DNA of 57,363 nt from Candidatus Pelagibacter sp. (GCA_028221385.1 JAOIRP010000002.1:1-57363), one strand, 5' to 3'; shown: positions 41,141-51,363, counted from the stretch's first letter. Numbers and translations: made by a program. Notes: a model not told the origin generated them from the sequence alone.

Positions 41141-42562
41141 TTAATTTCGAGTATCTTTATCTTTAAATTTAGTAAACATAGCCTCAAACTCAACCTCAAT
41201 ATTACCTGTAGGGCCGTGTCTTTGTTTTGCAATTATAATTTGGGCTAAATGAGATATTTCACTCATTTTTGCTTGCCACTCCGCATGCTCAACAGTTGCA
41301 GCTTGAGGTTCTTTATTCTCTAGGTAGTAAGCTTCCCTATAAACAAACATTACAACGTCAGCATCTTGTTCGATTGATCCTGATTCCCTTAAGTCTGATA
41401 AAACTGGTTTGTGGTTATCTCTTTGTTCTACTTGTCTAGATAACTGAGAAAGAGCAATAACAGGAATTTTTAGTTCTTTTGCTATTGCTTTAAGTCCTTG
41501 AGTTATTTGTGAAATTTCCTGTACTCTGCCATCTCTATTATTAAGCGAACCTGTCATCAACTGAATATAATCAACAACAATTAAATCCAAACCAAATAAC
41601 CTTTTAATACGTCTAGCCCTGTTGCTCATCGCAGCAATACTAATTGCTGGGGTCTCATCAATATACAAAGGTAATTCAGCTATATTTTTCGATGTTTCAA
41701 TAAATTTATCAAATTGTTCATCTGTAATTTTTCCTCTCCTTATATCATTTGATTTAATTCTAGACTGCTCTGCTAAGATTCTAGTTGATAATTGTTCAGA
41801 GGACATCTCAAGTGAAAAAAAGGCAACTGATGACTTTCTTCCACTTTCTTGAAGTGTTTGGGCAGCATGGAAAGCTATATTTGTTGCTAAGGCAGTTTTT
41901 CCCATCCCGGGACGACCAGCTATAATTAGTAAATCTGAATTATGAAGACCTCCTAATCTGTCGTCTAGATCTCTTAATCCGGTTGGCACTCCTACAATTC
42001 CTTCATCATTTTTATAGGCAACAGAAGCCATTTCTATAGTTTGTTTCATTGCCTCATCAAATTTTACTAGCGATGAATTAAAAGAACCTTTTTCAGCAAG
42101 ATCAAATAATAATCTTTCTGAATTTTCAATTATGTTTTGACCATTAACATCAAGATCATTAAGTTTTGCTGCGTCAATTGTATTTTCTGATATTTTAATT
42201 AATTCTCTTCGAACAAACATGTCATAAATAATTCTTGAATACTCAATTGCTTGTCTTGAAGACGTAGAAAATTTTGTAACTTTTACTAGGTATTCAGGAA
42301 CATTTAATTCATCTTTTTCATTTTCAAAATAATTTTTTAAAGTTATTGGATTTGCAAGCATTCCTTTATAAATAAGACTTTCGATAGCTGAAAAAATTTT
42401 TTGATGCATAGGGTCATAAAAATTAATATTAGATATGAGAGTATTAATTTCATCAAATAATTCATTCTGAACTAGTATTGAGCCTATTACTGACTGCTCT
42501 GCCTCAATGTTATTGGGTAGCTCTTTAAAAGTATCTTTCACTAAATTTAGATTATTTTCCAT
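41141..42562 (-). CDS. dnaB: Replicative DNA helicase DnaB
   Basis: A 473-residue hexameric helicase that unwinds DNA at the replication fork. The N-terminal ~110 residues (LPNNIEAEQSVIGSILV onward) form the primase-interacting domain. Walker A is GRPGMGKT (216-223), LDLIVVDYIQLMTG the Walker B and QLSRQVEQR the DnaB-specific motif H4 region, followed by LRESGSIEQDADVVMFVYR. There is no sign of an intein. It follows rplI on the same strand, a widespread order in bacteria. Confidence 0.96.
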   Translation of the reverse strand: MENNLNLVKDTFKELPNNIEAEQSVIGSILVQNELFDEINTLISNINFYDPMHQKIFSAIESLIYKGMLANPITLKNYFENEKDELNVPEYLVKVTKFSTSSRQAIEYSRIIYDMFVRRELIKISENTIDAAKLNDLDVNGQNIIENSERLLFDLAEKGSFNSSLVKFDEAMKQTIEMASVAYKNDEGIVGVPTGLRDLDDRLGGLHNSDLLIIAGRPGMGKTALATNIAFHAAQTLQESGRKSSVAFFSLEMSSEQLSTRILAEQSRIKSNDIRRGKITDEQFDKFIETSKNIAELPLYIDETPAISIAAMSNRARRIKRLFGLDLIVVDYIQLMTGSLNNRDGRVQEISQITQGLKAIAKELKIPVIALSQLSRQVEQRDNHKPVLSDLRESGSIEQDADVVMFVYREAYYLENKEPQAATVEHAEWQAKMSEISHLAQIIIAKQRHGPTGNIEVEFEAMFTKFKDKDTRN

Positions 42563-42629
42563 AATCTTAATTTATATGAAATGTAATTTTTAAATATAAC
42601 TAAAATGTACTGGGGAAAAAAATGTATAA

Positions 42630-43088
42630 TTATTGAATAGTTTCTGCAGTAATTACATTAATCGTAATTTCTGAGTCTATTTCTGAATGTAAATTAATCT
42701 TTACTTTAAATTTACCTAATGATTTAATTTCTTTCACTGGTTGTATCATTGATGGTTTTATTTCAATTTTTTCATTTTCAAGGATTATTTTTGAAATTTC
42801 TGTTGGTTTAACAGAACCATAAAGTTCTTTGTTTTCAGTACTTAATTTTTTTATAGCATATTCTTTACTATTAATTTTTTCTGCTATTTTTTGTGCTTCT
42901 TTCTTTTTTTCAGCATCTTTTTTACCTAATTCAGTTTTAATTTTTTCAACTTCTGCGATATTTTCTTTTGACGCATAAAGAGCTTTTTTATTTGAAATTA
43001 AAAAATTTCTTGCAAAACCTCTTTTTACTTCAATTATTTCTCCAATTGATCCAATTCTCTTAAGGTTTTCTAAAAGTATAACTTTCAT
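42630..43088 (-). CDS. rplI: Ribosomal protein bL9
   Basis: A 152-residue large-subunit protein. MKVILLENLKRIGSIGEIIEV, then KRGFARNFLI, is the N-terminal domain that binds 23S rRNA; a long lysine-rich helix and the C-terminal domain (ELYGSVKPTEISKIILE) follow. It begins directly after the rpsR stop codon with no gap. It is part of the rpsF-rpsR-rplI operon. Confidence 0.97.
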   Translation of the reverse strand: MKVILLENLKRIGSIGEIIEVKRGFARNFLISNKKALYASKENIAEVEKIKTELGKKDAEKKKEAQKIAEKINSKEYAIKKLSTENKELYGSVKPTEISKIILENEKIEIKPSMIQPVKEIKSLGKFKVKINLHSEIDSEITINVITAETIQ

Positions 43089-43364
43089 TTAAATTAATCC
43101 TAAATTTCTTGCTCTTTTAATTGATAGTGACAATTCTCTTTGTTTTTTTTGACATACATTTGTAATTCTTGAAGGCAGAATTTTTCCATTCTCAGACATA
43201 TATTTTCTAAGCAGTCTAATATTTTTATAATCGACTACGGGCGCTCCTTTAACTGACAAAGGGCAAGATTTTTTGAACTTATATTTGTTTGGTTGGAAAA
43301 TACTTAATTTTGCAAAATTACTTTGCTTACCTTTTTTATTATCACTTCTTTTTTTTGAGGGCAT
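43089..43364 (-). CDS. rpsR: Ribosomal protein bS18
   Basis: A 91-residue small-subunit protein with [20 protein letters not shown], followed by [18 protein letters not shown] and ending in [11 protein letters not shown], the strongly conserved core. It carries a short extra lysine-rich N-terminus ([12 protein letters not shown]), common in this family. It lies 2 bp after rpsF and adjoins rplI. It pairs with S6 in the 30S platform. Confidence 0.97.
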   Translation of the reverse strand: MPSKKRSDNKKGKQSNFAKLSIFQPNKYKFKKSCPLSVKGAPVVDYKNIRLLRKYMSENGKILPSRITNVCQKKQRELSLSIKRARNLGLI

Positions 43365-43366
43365 AT

Positions 43367-43720
43367 TTAATTCTTTTTATAATCTTTCTTTTCATACTCC
43401 TCTTTTTTTGAAAAGTAGTTTGCCTCTAAATCAAATTTTTTAACTTTAACTGTCATATATCTTAAGAGATTTTTATCAATTGACTCATTTTTTTCTAATT
43501 CATCAATTATTTTTCCAGGACCTTTAATTTTAAAGTGGATAAAGCTACCTTTTCTATTTTTCTTAATAATATAAGATAAACTCAACAGGCCCCACTCTTC
43601 AGTTTTAACAATCTCTCCATCATTTTTTTCAACAATTTTTGAATATTTCTCAGTTAATTGTTTAATCTGTGAGGGACTAGTATCTTGTCTTGCAACTATA
43701 GTGTGTTCGTATAAATTCAT
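43367..43720 (-). CDS. rpsF: Ribosomal protein bS6
   Basis: A 117-residue small-subunit protein: [19 protein letters not shown] at the start, [20 protein letters not shown] in the middle and [12 protein letters not shown] near the end are S6 features. The C-terminal tail ([14 protein letters not shown]) is charged and variable. It is the first gene of the leftward ribosomal operon and is divergent from fabD, with an 86-bp gap that must hold promoters for both directions. Confidence 0.96.
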   Translation of the reverse strand: MNLYEHTIVARQDTSPSQIKQLTEKYSKIVEKNDGEIVKTEEWGLLSLSYIIKKNRKGSFIHFKIKGPGKIIDELEKNESIDKNLLRYMTVKVKKFDLEANYFSKKEEYEKKDYKKN

Positions 43721-43762
43721 AATTCTTCTTTAATAAAAAGTGAGGATATACTATTATAATTG

Positions 43763-43791
43763 TTGAATTACAACACTTAAAACCATAATAA
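43763..43791 (+). promoter_or_regulatory. Candidate promoter for fabD
   Basis: TTGAAT at 43763-43768 and TAATAA at 43786-43791, 17 bp apart, resemble a sigma-70 promoter and would place the transcript start about 10 bp before the fabD ATG. The opposite strand of the same gap must serve rpsF. Eye-based match in very AT-rich DNA, so uncertain. Confidence 0.3.
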
Positions 43792-43806
43792 AATTTAAAT
43801 AATTAA

Positions 43807-44742
43807 ATGTTTTCTGTTATTTTTCCAGGCCAGGGCTCCCAATTAGTTGGTATGGGTAAGAAGCTGCATGAAAAGTACAGTGTTGTACAAAAATTATTCA
43901 AAGAAGCTGATGAAATACTAGGATATTCATTATCAGAGATAATCTTAAATGGACCTAAAGAAGATTTAGATTTAACTGAAAACACCCAACCAGCAATATT
44001 TTTATTAAGTTATTCAATATTTAAATTAGCAAAAGAAGAATTTAATATTCCTTTAGATAAAGCCAATTATTTTGCTGGTCATTCTCTAGGAGAGTATTCG
44101 GCCCTTGCTTCTGCTGGAGCCGTATCTTTTTCTGAAACTTTAAAGATATTAAAAATTAGGGGAAAATCAATGCAAAGTGCAGTTCCTAAAGGAGAAGGGG
44201 GGATGGTTGCTGTTCTTGGTTCAAAAATAGAAAATTTAGAAAATATAATTAATGAAAATAAAAAAAGATATGAATGTTATATCGCTAATGATAATTCAGA
44301 GGGTCAAATAGTTGTGAGTGGAAGATTGGCAGATTTAGAAGAGCTTATGAAAGATTTAAAGAAAAATAATATTAAAAATATTAAACTACCAGTAAGTGCA
44401 CCCTTTCATTGTAAACTAATGAATAAGGCAACACAGGTTATGACAGAAGAAATTGCAAAATTAGATTTTAAAAACTTTGAAAATGGTTTTATTTCTAACG
44501 TTACCGCCAAAGAAATATCAGACTCATCTGAATTAAAAAATTTATTAATTAAAAACCTAGAAAGTAGGGTCCGTTGGAGAGAGAGTGTATTATTAATGGC
44601 TAATAAAGGGATTAATCAATTTATAGAAATAGGACCAGGTAAAGTTTTGTCAGGTTTAATTAAGAGAATTGATAGAAATCTAAAAGTTAGTGCAATAAAT
44701 ACTGAAGAAGATATAAAACAGATAAATATAAATAATGAATAG
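43807..44742 (+). CDS. fabD: Malonyl-CoA:ACP transacylase
   Basis: A 311-residue transferase loading malonyl groups on acyl carrier protein. FPGQGSQLVGMGKKL is the N-terminal motif, the nucleophile is Ser93 in GHSLGEYSAL, and VSAPFHCKLM contains the catalytic histidine. It is the first gene of fabD-fabG-acpP, overlapping fabG by 8 bp. Confidence 0.97.
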   Translation: MFSVIFPGQGSQLVGMGKKLHEKYSVVQKLFKEADEILGYSLSEIILNGPKEDLDLTENTQPAIFLLSYSIFKLAKEEFNIPLDKANYFAGHSLGEYSALASAGAVSFSETLKILKIRGKSMQSAVPKGEGGMVAVLGSKIENLENIINENKKRYECYIANDNSEGQIVVSGRLADLEELMKDLKKNNIKNIKLPVSAPFHCKLMNKATQVMTEEIAKLDFKNFENGFISNVTAKEISDSSELKNLLIKNLESRVRWRESVLLMANKGINQFIEIGPGKVLSGLIKRIDRNLKVSAINTEEDIKQININNE

Positions 44743-45472
44743 TTTAAAAAATAAAAATATAATAGTTACAGGAGCCTCTGGCGGCATTGGTAATTCAATA
44801 GTTCAAAAACTAAATGAATGTGGAGCAAATGTTTTGGCCACTGGTACAAAGATAGAAAAGCTAGAAGAATTAAAATCAAAATTTAATAATATAAAGATAT
44901 TGAAATTTGACATTTCCCAGCATGATAAAATTGAAGAGTTTATTGAAAACTCAACAAGTGAGTTAGGTGGAAATCTTGACTGTATAGTTAATAATGCAGG
45001 AATTACAAAAGATAACTTAACTATAAGAATGAGTCTGGACGAATGGTCAAAAGTTATAGATATAAATCTTACATCTACCTTTCTAATGAGTAAGTATTCA
45101 ATTAAAAAAATGTTAAAAAATAAATCTGGAAAGATTGTTAATATAACTTCTGTAGTAGGCCATACAGGAAATGTTGGTCAAGCAAACTATACCGCATCCA
45201 AAGCAGGCATTGTTGCCATGTCTAAAAGTTTAGCTATTGAATATGCAAAAAAAAATATTAATGTTAATTGTATATCTCCAGGATTTATAAGTACAGCTAT
45301 GACAGATAAAATTGATGATAAATTTAAAGAAAGCATTATTGCTAAAATCCCTTCCAATAGGCTTGGTAAACCAGAAGATATAGCTAATGCAGTAATTTTC
45401 TTAAGCTCCAACCAATCAGATTATATTAATGGTGAAACATTGCATGTTAATGGAGGTATGTATTTGGGTTGA
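44735..45472 (+). CDS. fabG: 3-oxoacyl-ACP reductase
   Basis: A 245-residue SDR reducing 3-oxoacyl-ACP with NADPH. VTGASGGIG (11-19) is the cofactor site and NNAGITKDNL is the FabG-specific NNAG stretch; Ser139, Tyr152 (ANYTASKAG) and Lys156 form the catalytic set. DYINGETLHVNGGMYL is the usual C-terminus. Its place between fabD and acpP confirms the role. Confidence 0.96.
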   Translation: MNSLKNKNIIVTGASGGIGNSIVQKLNECGANVLATGTKIEKLEELKSKFNNIKILKFDISQHDKIEEFIENSTSELGGNLDCIVNNAGITKDNLTIRMSLDEWSKVIDINLTSTFLMSKYSIKKMLKNKSGKIVNITSVVGHTGNVGQANYTASKAGIVAMSKSLAIEYAKKNINVNCISPGFISTAMTDKIDDKFKESIIAKIPSNRLGKPEDIANAVIFLSSNQSDYINGETLHVNGGMYLG

Positions 45473-45520
45473 CAAAACTAAGTTTTGATTTATTAACAAA
45501 TTATAACAAAAAGGAACAAT
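45473..45520 (+). promoter_or_regulatory. Small hairpin and strong ribosome-binding site ahead of acpP
   Basis: CAAAAC 45473-45478 and GTTTTG 45482-45487 make a 6-bp stem with a TAA loop directly after the fabG stop, followed by an AT-rich run. AAGGA at 45511-45515, 5 bases from the acpP ATG, is one of the best Shine-Dalgarno sequences in the window. This suits a product needed in large excess over FabD and FabG. The hairpin may stabilise a processed acpP transcript. Confidence 0.45.
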
Positions 45521-45760
45521 ATGTCAGATGATATTTCGAGCAAAGTAAAAAAAATTGTTGCAGACCATCTTGGTATCGATGAAGCTAAAGTTCAGGATGA
45601 ATCAAGTTTCATAGATGATTTAGGTGCTGATAGCTTAGACACAGTAGAATTAGTAATGGCTTTTGAAGAAGAATTTGGAGCAGAGATTTCAGATAGCCAA
45701 GCAGAAAAGATTTTAACTGTTGGTGATGCAATTAAATTTATTGAAGGCAAAGCTAATTAG
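45521..45760 (+). CDS. acpP: Acyl carrier protein
   Basis: A 79-residue acidic four-helix protein carrying growing fatty acids on a phosphopantetheine arm. The attachment site is Ser38 in [20 protein letters not shown]. Length and charge are typical. In many bacteria fabF follows; here gmk comes next after 9 bp, so fabF must be elsewhere in the genome. Confidence 0.97.
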   Translation: MSDDISSKVKKIVADHLGIDEAKVQDESSFIDDLGADSLDTVELVMAFEEEFGAEISDSQAEKILTVGDAIKFIEGKAN

Positions 45761-45769
45761 AAAATTTTG

Positions 45770-46402
45770 ATGTCCATAAAAAAAGATGGGATAATGGTAA
45801 TTTTATCATCCCCATCTGGGGCAGGGAAAACAACTCTTGTAAAACTATTATCAAAAAATAAAAAGTTCTATACTTCCATCTCGCACACGACTAGAAAACC
45901 TAGACCAAATGAAATTGCTGACCAGGATTATTATTTTGTAGACCAAAATAAATTTGAAAGATTAATTAAAAATGAGGAATTTTTAGAATACGCAAAAGTA
46001 TTTAAACACTTTTATGGAACAACAAGATCGCCAGTTATTGAACGATTAGAAAAAGGAGAAAACATAATATTTGATATTGATTGGCAGGGTGCTGACCAAA
46101 TAAAAAATAAAAAATTAAATTACAAATTGATTACTTTTTTTATACTTCCTCCAAGTAAAAAAGTTTTATTTAAGAGATTGTCAAATAGAGATATGAAAGA
46201 CAAATTAATTGTAGAAGAAAGAATGAAAGAATTCAGTAGAGATGTACTGCATTGGATAAATTACGATTATGTAATTATAAATGATGATCTTGAAGAGTGC
46301 TATGCAAAAATTAACAATTTAATCGAAGCGGAAGTTAATAATGGATCAAAAGATTATGATAAAGAGTTTATCAGAAAACATGTCGATTTATTAACTACCT
46401 GA
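45770..46402 (+). CDS. gmk: Guanylate kinase
   Basis: A 210-residue kinase phosphorylating GMP to [23 protein letters not shown] holds the P-loop, [20 protein letters not shown] the GMP-binding region and [15 protein letters not shown] the family motif. I choose the ATG at 45770; the frame can also begin at a TTG one codon earlier. The 3-prime end overlaps the convergent rsmA gene by 12 bp. Confidence 0.95.
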   Translation: MSIKKDGIMVILSSPSGAGKTTLVKLLSKNKKFYTSISHTTRKPRPNEIADQDYYFVDQNKFERLIKNEEFLEYAKVFKHFYGTTRSPVIERLEKGENIIFDIDWQGADQIKNKKLNYKLITFFILPPSKKVLFKRLSNRDMKDKLIVEERMKEFSRDVLHWINYDYVIINDDLEECYAKINNLIEAEVNNGSKDYDKEFIRKHVDLLTT

Positions 46403-47179
46403 TTCTTCAAATTCCTTAGCTAGCTTAAAATATACCTCAGGTTCTAAATTTTGTGGTCTTAAATTTAAATCAATATTAAATTTTTCAGATACTTTTTTTG
46501 GAACTTTGAAAACCTGGTTAAATGGTTTTTTTAACATTTTTCTTCTTTGGCTAAAAAAAACTCTTGTAATCATCTCAAGATTTTTAGGATTCTTTAATTT
46601 GAAAAATTTATCTTTAGGAGTAAATAGCAACAAAGAACTATCAACTTTAGGTTTTGGAGAAAAACTTTCTGGTTTAATATCTATTATTTTTTTAATATTT
46701 AATTTCCAATTTGATAAAATTGATAGTCGTCCATAATTAGAAGTATTTGTTTTTGCAATAATTCTATCTGCAACTTCTTTTTGAAACATCAAAACTAAAC
46801 TGTCAAACCAAAATTCATTATTTAATCTTATGATCCATTTTGATAAAATTTCCGTAGAGATATTGTATGGAAGATTTCCAAATACTGTTAATTTTTCATT
46901 GCAAATTTTATTTGCATTTATATTTAAAACGTCATCATTAATTATATTAATTTCATTATCAAATTTTTCTTTTAACAATAACGTTAAATCATCATCTTTT
47001 TCTATAACAAATATTTTCTGTGGGTTTTTTTTGTAGATAAAAGATGTTAGATTTCCACTACCTGGGCCTATTTCTAATACTGTTTTACCTTCAATTTTAA
47101 CTGTATCAACTATTTGAGAAAGGACATTTCGGTCAATTAAAAAGTTCTGTCCTAAACTTTTTTTTGCTTTAAAAGTCAC
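46391..47179 (-). CDS. rsmA: 16S rRNA dimethyladenosine transferase
   Basis: A 262-residue methyltransferase (KsgA) dimethylating two adjacent adenosines near the 3-prime end of 16S r[33 protein letters not shown] and [14 protein letters not shown] are its signatures. It overlaps pdxA by 4 bp upstream and the convergent gmk by 12 bp downstream. The order lptD-surA-pdxA-rsmA is conserved in proteobacteria. Confidence 0.96.
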   Translation of the reverse strand: MTFKAKKSLGQNFLIDRNVLSQIVDTVKIEGKTVLEIGPGSGNLTSFIYKKNPQKIFVIEKDDDLTLLLKEKFDNEINIINDDVLNINANKICNEKLTVFGNLPYNISTEILSKWIIRLNNEFWFDSLVLMFQKEVADRIIAKTNTSNYGRLSILSNWKLNIKKIIDIKPESFSPKPKVDSSLLLFTPKDKFFKLKNPKNLEMITRVFFSQRRKMLKKPFNQVFKVPKKVSEKFNIDLNLRPQNLEPEVYFKLAKEFEESGS

Positions 47180-48144
47180 TTATTGTCAAAAAATTTAAGA
47201 GCACTAACAAGGCTCTTTGGATTGGAAATATTTTTACCAAGCATTGAAAAGTTTGGTCCATGATCTGGTGAAATTCTGATATAGGGTAGCCCTAATGTAA
47301 TATTAATTGCATCAAATCCAAAAATAGTTTTGATAGGAGTTAAAACTTGGTCATGATACATTCCAATAATTACATCGTAATTCTTTAATTGCTCCTTTAA
47401 AAAAATTGTATCCGCTGCAAATGGACCAGAAACTTTATATTTATTTTTTATTAAATAGTTAATGGCAGGAATTATAATTTTTTTTTCTTCACTTGTTTCA
47501 AAGTTGCTTTCACAATGAGGATTTAAGCCAGTAATTGCAATTTTAGGTTTTTTATTAAATTTTTTATAATAAAAATTAACAATTAGTTTAACTTGCTTAA
47601 TAATTTTTGCCTTAGACAAATATTTATGAACATTTTTTAGTGGCAAATGTGTTGTTAAAGGGCTTACAGATAATTTTTTATTATAAATTAACATTGCCAC
47701 GTTATCTTTTGTATTAGTTTTGTATGCTAAATATTCAGTAATACCTGGGTAATTTCCAGATAAAAAATGCCTTTTAGATATTGGTCCATTTATTAAACCA
47801 GCGCATTCATTTTTTTTTAATAACGAACTAGCTATTTCGAAGCATTTGGAAATATATTTGTTAGATTTACTTGTTATTTTTTCAAAAGGCTTTTTAAATG
47901 AAAAATCAACATCAATTATATAAGTTCTAGCATTATTTAGTTTTGTCAAATCATAACTATTTTTATTAATTAAAAAAAATTTATGATTAATCTTTAATTT
48001 TTTCATTTGTTTGATCATCAAATTTTTAGAAACAATTAAAACTAATGGGTGTCTAAATCTATTTTTTTTAAGAGCTTTAAAAAAAATTTCTATAAATATA
48101 CTGAATGGCTCTCCAGCAACAATTATTATTGGTTTATAATGCAT
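47176..48144 (-). CDS. pdxA: 4-hydroxythreonine-4-phosphate dehydrogenase
   Basis: A 322-residue enzyme of the deoxyxylulose-5-phosphate-dependent vitamin B6 pathway. IIIVAGEPFSI at the start, GLINGPISKRHF, LTTHLPLKNV, GLNPHCESNFETSEEK and GMYHDQVLTPIKTIF provide the substrate and metal-binding histidines. The opening GEPFSI departs from the usual GEPxGI/GDPxGI, a modest variation. It overlaps surA by 11 bp and rsmA by 4 bp. The final ~25 residues are SAR11-style lysine-rich. Confidence 0.9.
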   Translation of the reverse strand: MHYKPIIIVAGEPFSIFIEIFFKALKKNRFRHPLVLIVSKNLMIKQMKKLKINHKFFLINKNSYDLTKLNNARTYIIDVDFSFKKPFEKITSKSNKYISKCFEIASSLLKKNECAGLINGPISKRHFLSGNYPGITEYLAYKTNTKDNVAMLIYNKKLSVSPLTTHLPLKNVHKYLSKAKIIKQVKLIVNFYYKKFNKKPKIAITGLNPHCESNFETSEEKKIIIPAINYLIKNKYKVSGPFAADTIFLKEQLKNYDVIIGMYHDQVLTPIKTIFGFDAINITLGLPYIRISPDHGPNFSMLGKNISNPKSLVSALKFFDNK

Positions 48145-49063
48145 TAATTTTTGTATTGATCTTAACTTTATTAAAGTAGATTTTCGAAAATTGTTCCATT
48201 TTTTTATCTATTTCAAAATTATAAATTTTATTGAATTCCTTTTCTTCATCGATTTCACTTTTTTCAAATTTTATATTATCAACCTTTAGTATTAAAAAAT
48301 TAGCACCTATTTTAATTGTTTCTGTATAATCACCTAAATTTGTTTTGTTCAAGATTTTAGAAATTTTATCTGATAGGCTGATCTCATCTACCCATCCAAT
48401 GCTTCCTCCATATTTATTGGTGTCTGCAATGCTGTAAAGATTTGCAGTATTTTCAAAACCTATCTCATTAATACTTTCAGAGATACTTTCAACTTTATCT
48501 TTTAAAGATACATTTTGGTCTTTTTCAAAAATTATTTCTGACAATTCATATATCTTTTTATCTTTAATTAATTTTCTTTTAGCAATTTTTTCCATGATAG
48601 CATCTTTGTCAATATCAATCTGATTCTTATATTTTTCAAAAATTAATTTATTCCAATAATGATCTATTTCAATTTTTTTTTTAATACTTTCAATATTTAA
48701 GTCATATGTATTTAAGAAAACTTTTAGCTCGCTTAAATTGTTTAAATTCAATTTAATATAAAAATTTTTTACAAAAGAATCTAAATTAGGATCTTCTTGA
48801 TTTAACTCAAAATACTTTAATAGCTCCTTTTTTTTAATTGTTTCTTTGATTATCGATTTTTCTGCCAGATCTATTAATTTTTTTTCATTTAGTGTTTCAA
48901 GATTTGTATTTAAAGCAATTAAAAATTTAGCTTCTTTTTTGACATCAATATTTGTAATTATCTCCTCATCAACTTTGAATACAATATTAATATTCTCTAA
49001 ACTAAAAGCTTTTAAGTTTACTAAGATTAACAAAGTGATAAAAAAAATTATTTTCTGTTTCAT
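48134..49063 (-). CDS. surA: SurA-like periplasmic chaperone/peptidyl-prolyl isomerase
   Basis: A 309-residue secreted protein with a signal peptide (KIIFFITLLILVNLKAFS) then a SurA N-terminal domain beginning NINIVFKVDEEIITNIDVKK. A single parvulin domain spans about residues 165-270 (KIYELSEIIFEK to GGSIGWVDEISLSDK). It helps outer membrane proteins such as LptD fold. It is shorter than E. coli SurA, which has two parvulin domains. The position between lptD and pdxA is the standard one. Confidence 0.88.
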   Translation of the reverse strand: MKQKIIFFITLLILVNLKAFSLENINIVFKVDEEIITNIDVKKEAKFLIALNTNLETLNEKKLIDLAEKSIIKETIKKKELLKYFELNQEDPNLDSFVKNFYIKLNLNNLSELKVFLNTYDLNIESIKKKIEIDHYWNKLIFEKYKNQIDIDKDAIMEKIAKRKLIKDKKIYELSEIIFEKDQNVSLKDKVESISESINEIGFENTANLYSIADTNKYGGSIGWVDEISLSDKISKILNKTNLGDYTETIKIGANFLILKVDNIKFEKSEIDEEKEFNKIYNFEIDKKMEQFSKIYFNKVKINTKINAL

Positions 49064-51363
49064 TAAGGTTTAAGATTAGGACTAGATGTTTGACCAAATG
49101 GCATAATTGTTAGTTTAAAAAAAATATTCTCTTCAGGTTTCAATGCACCATCTGAATAGTAATCTTTGTTGTATTCTAGAGCAGCTACAAGACAATCGTT
49201 TCTATACTCATATATTAAATTGTAAAATTCAGCTACGTTTGTTTCTATATTTTTTCTTGTACTAAAACTTAAGCTTTTTGAATTATCATTATTGCTAATT
49301 TTACTAATATTAGAGAGATAACTTGCATCTGTGTTAGAATTATTTTCGTTTAAATATTCAAATGTGCTTACAAAATTATTAATTTTTAATTCTGTACCTA
49401 GTAACTCGTAGCTCGTATCTCTAAGATTTTCTTTAAGTGCAAAATCATAATTTATTTTAAAATTTTGGTTTGGGTTAAGGTTTATTTGCCCAACTATATC
49501 TGATGATTTACTATTTAAACCACTTTTTTGGGGAAGCTTTTTATCTTCTTCTGGCCTAAAAATACTTGCTATTTTTACACCAACTATCTCGTTGTCAGAT
49601 TTGTCTGATTTAGAATAATCTATACCGTAAGTTAAAGACGCACCGCCTTCAACGGAAGTAGATGTTCCAAGTCTATTAAAGGCAAAAATATTATTTATAT
49701 CCAATCTTTTATCATCATCAGCCATATTCTTTGAATTGTTAGGGCTATATTTAAAAGTCATTAATGGACCTAAAGTAGTATTGAATCTTTCTGATTTCTT
49801 TATTAATGGATATGAAGTGTTGTATTCAAAAAGTAAGTCTATTTTATTATCCATCCCCCCTTTATAATTTGAAGAATTTGAAGAGTCCGTGTTACTATTT
49901 TTGAATAAATAAGTATAAGTATTTCTAAAACCTTTTTTTGATATTATTGGATCAGAATTAAAAATAAGGTCATTAACAATTATTTTTTCATTTACATTTG
50001 TATTATGTGTTTTTGCAAAACCGAATGTATTTAATGAAAAATTTCCATTGATATTAGTGTTATTTTTAAATTCTTTTAAAAGATTAAAATTTGGATAAAC
50101 AAATTCATATCTATCTCGATCTGGTTTATCTAAATCCTCATAAATTTCAACGCTAGAGGTTAAAGATAGATCATTGTTATTAGCATTTATTTCCAAATAA
50201 GAGTGCATTACTGAGTCACTTTCAATTATGGGTGACTTTAATTTATATGATTTTAAATAGTCATCACTAGAAGTTTGTTGAAGACTGAGTGATAAAATAC
50301 TTTCATCAAAATTCAAAAAACTAATTTTTTTATTTATTAATGAAAAAAAATGACTTTTAAATGGTTTATCTTTTTCATTTAAAAAACTAAAATCAAACAA
50401 CTTCTTACTATTTCTTCCAACTTCTCTGAATTCAGTTTGCAATAAAAGTTTATTTTTGGAATAAAATCTTGGATTAAGGGTAAAATCTTTATTATCACCA
50501 AGCACATGATAATAAGGGGTATTTAATGAAGTTCCCAACCCAGAAGAACTCATAATAGTTGGCATTAAAAAACCAGATTGTCTTTTTACAGTAGGATCAG
50601 GATGAAAAAATTTTGGAAAATATAAAACAGGAGTATCATAAATTTTTAACCAAGCATTTTTATAAAAAATCATTTTTTTTTGTTTGTTATGTGTTATTTT
50701 TTCAGCAGACATTTGCCAAGGTGGACATGTGTCACTTTTTTTACATGTAGTAAAAACACCTTTAGATATGGTTGTGTCAGTCCCATTAGATTCAATTGTA
50801 GCTCCTTTAAGTCTTGGTTCATTATCTTTTTTAAAAGATTTATTGGTGAAGTCGATGGAAATATCTTTTCCTAACAATTTTTTTGACTTTAAATTTAAAA
50901 ATGATTTTTCAAGTTTGTAATGATTTTTTTCAATATCAATTATCTTGGCATTACCTAATTTTATCAATTTATCATCTAGGGTATATAAAAAGTTTTCAAT
51001 AAAAAAAATATTTCCAAAGCTATCTTCAATTGTAGATTTTTTATTAGATGAAATCGACCTTCTTTTATTGTTGTACGCAATAAAGTTAGATTTAATTAAA
51101 ATATTATTTTTTGAGTCGTTTATCTCTACTTTATCTGAGGCTTCAAGAATTAATTTTTCTTTATCATAATAAAATTTTTTAGCTTTTATTATAAAATTAC
51201 CCTCAGCCGTTGTTACAGTTCCATCTGTTGCTTCTATTATATTTCCTTCTTTAGATATGTTGATTTCAGAAGTATCAAAAATAAATTCATCACTTGTAGA
51301 ATTAGCTAAAAAAATATAATAGAAAAAGATTATCAGTATATTTAATTTAAATCTATTTTTCAT
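49063..51363 (-). CDS. lptD: LPS-assembly protein LptD
   Basis: A 766-residue outer membrane barrel that inserts lipopolysaccharide into the outer leaflet. After a signal peptide, residues ~25-140 form the periplasmic OstA jellyroll (EATDGTVTTAEGNFIIKAKK, then FYYDKEKLILEA). Next GVFTTCKKSDTCPPWQMSAE is the conserved start of the barrel plug region, with a Cys pair, and LPVFYFPKFFHPDPTVKRQS-like text (TPVLYFPKFFHPDPTVKRQS) follows. The rest is a beta-rich barrel. A lone Cys near the C-terminus (NDCLVAALEY) could make the needed disulfide. It overlaps lptG by 11 bp and adjoins surA. Confidence 0.93.
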   Translation of the reverse strand: MKNRFKLNILIIFFYYIFLANSTSDEFIFDTSEINISKEGNIIEATDGTVTTAEGNFIIKAKKFYYDKEKLILEASDKVEINDSKNNILIKSNFIAYNNKRRSISSNKKSTIEDSFGNIFFIENFLYTLDDKLIKLGNAKIIDIEKNHYKLEKSFLNLKSKKLLGKDISIDFTNKSFKKDNEPRLKGATIESNGTDTTISKGVFTTCKKSDTCPPWQMSAEKITHNKQKKMIFYKNAWLKIYDTPVLYFPKFFHPDPTVKRQSGFLMPTIMSSSGLGTSLNTPYYHVLGDNKDFTLNPRFYSKNKLLLQTEFREVGRNSKKLFDFSFLNEKDKPFKSHFFSLINKKISFLNFDESILSLSLQQTSSDDYLKSYKLKSPIIESDSVMHSYLEINANNNDLSLTSSVEIYEDLDKPDRDRYEFVYPNFNLLKEFKNNTNINGNFSLNTFGFAKTHNTNVNEKIIVNDLIFNSDPIISKKGFRNTYTYLFKNSNTDSSNSSNYKGGMDNKIDLLFEYNTSYPLIKKSERFNTTLGPLMTFKYSPNNSKNMADDDKRLDINNIFAFNRLGTSTSVEGGASLTYGIDYSKSDKSDNEIVGVKIASIFRPEEDKKLPQKSGLNSKSSDIVGQINLNPNQNFKINYDFALKENLRDTSYELLGTELKINNFVSTFEYLNENNSNTDASYLSNISKISNNDNSKSLSFSTRKNIETNVAEFYNLIYEYRNDCLVAALEYNKDYYSDGALKPEENIFFKLTIMPFGQTSSPNLKP

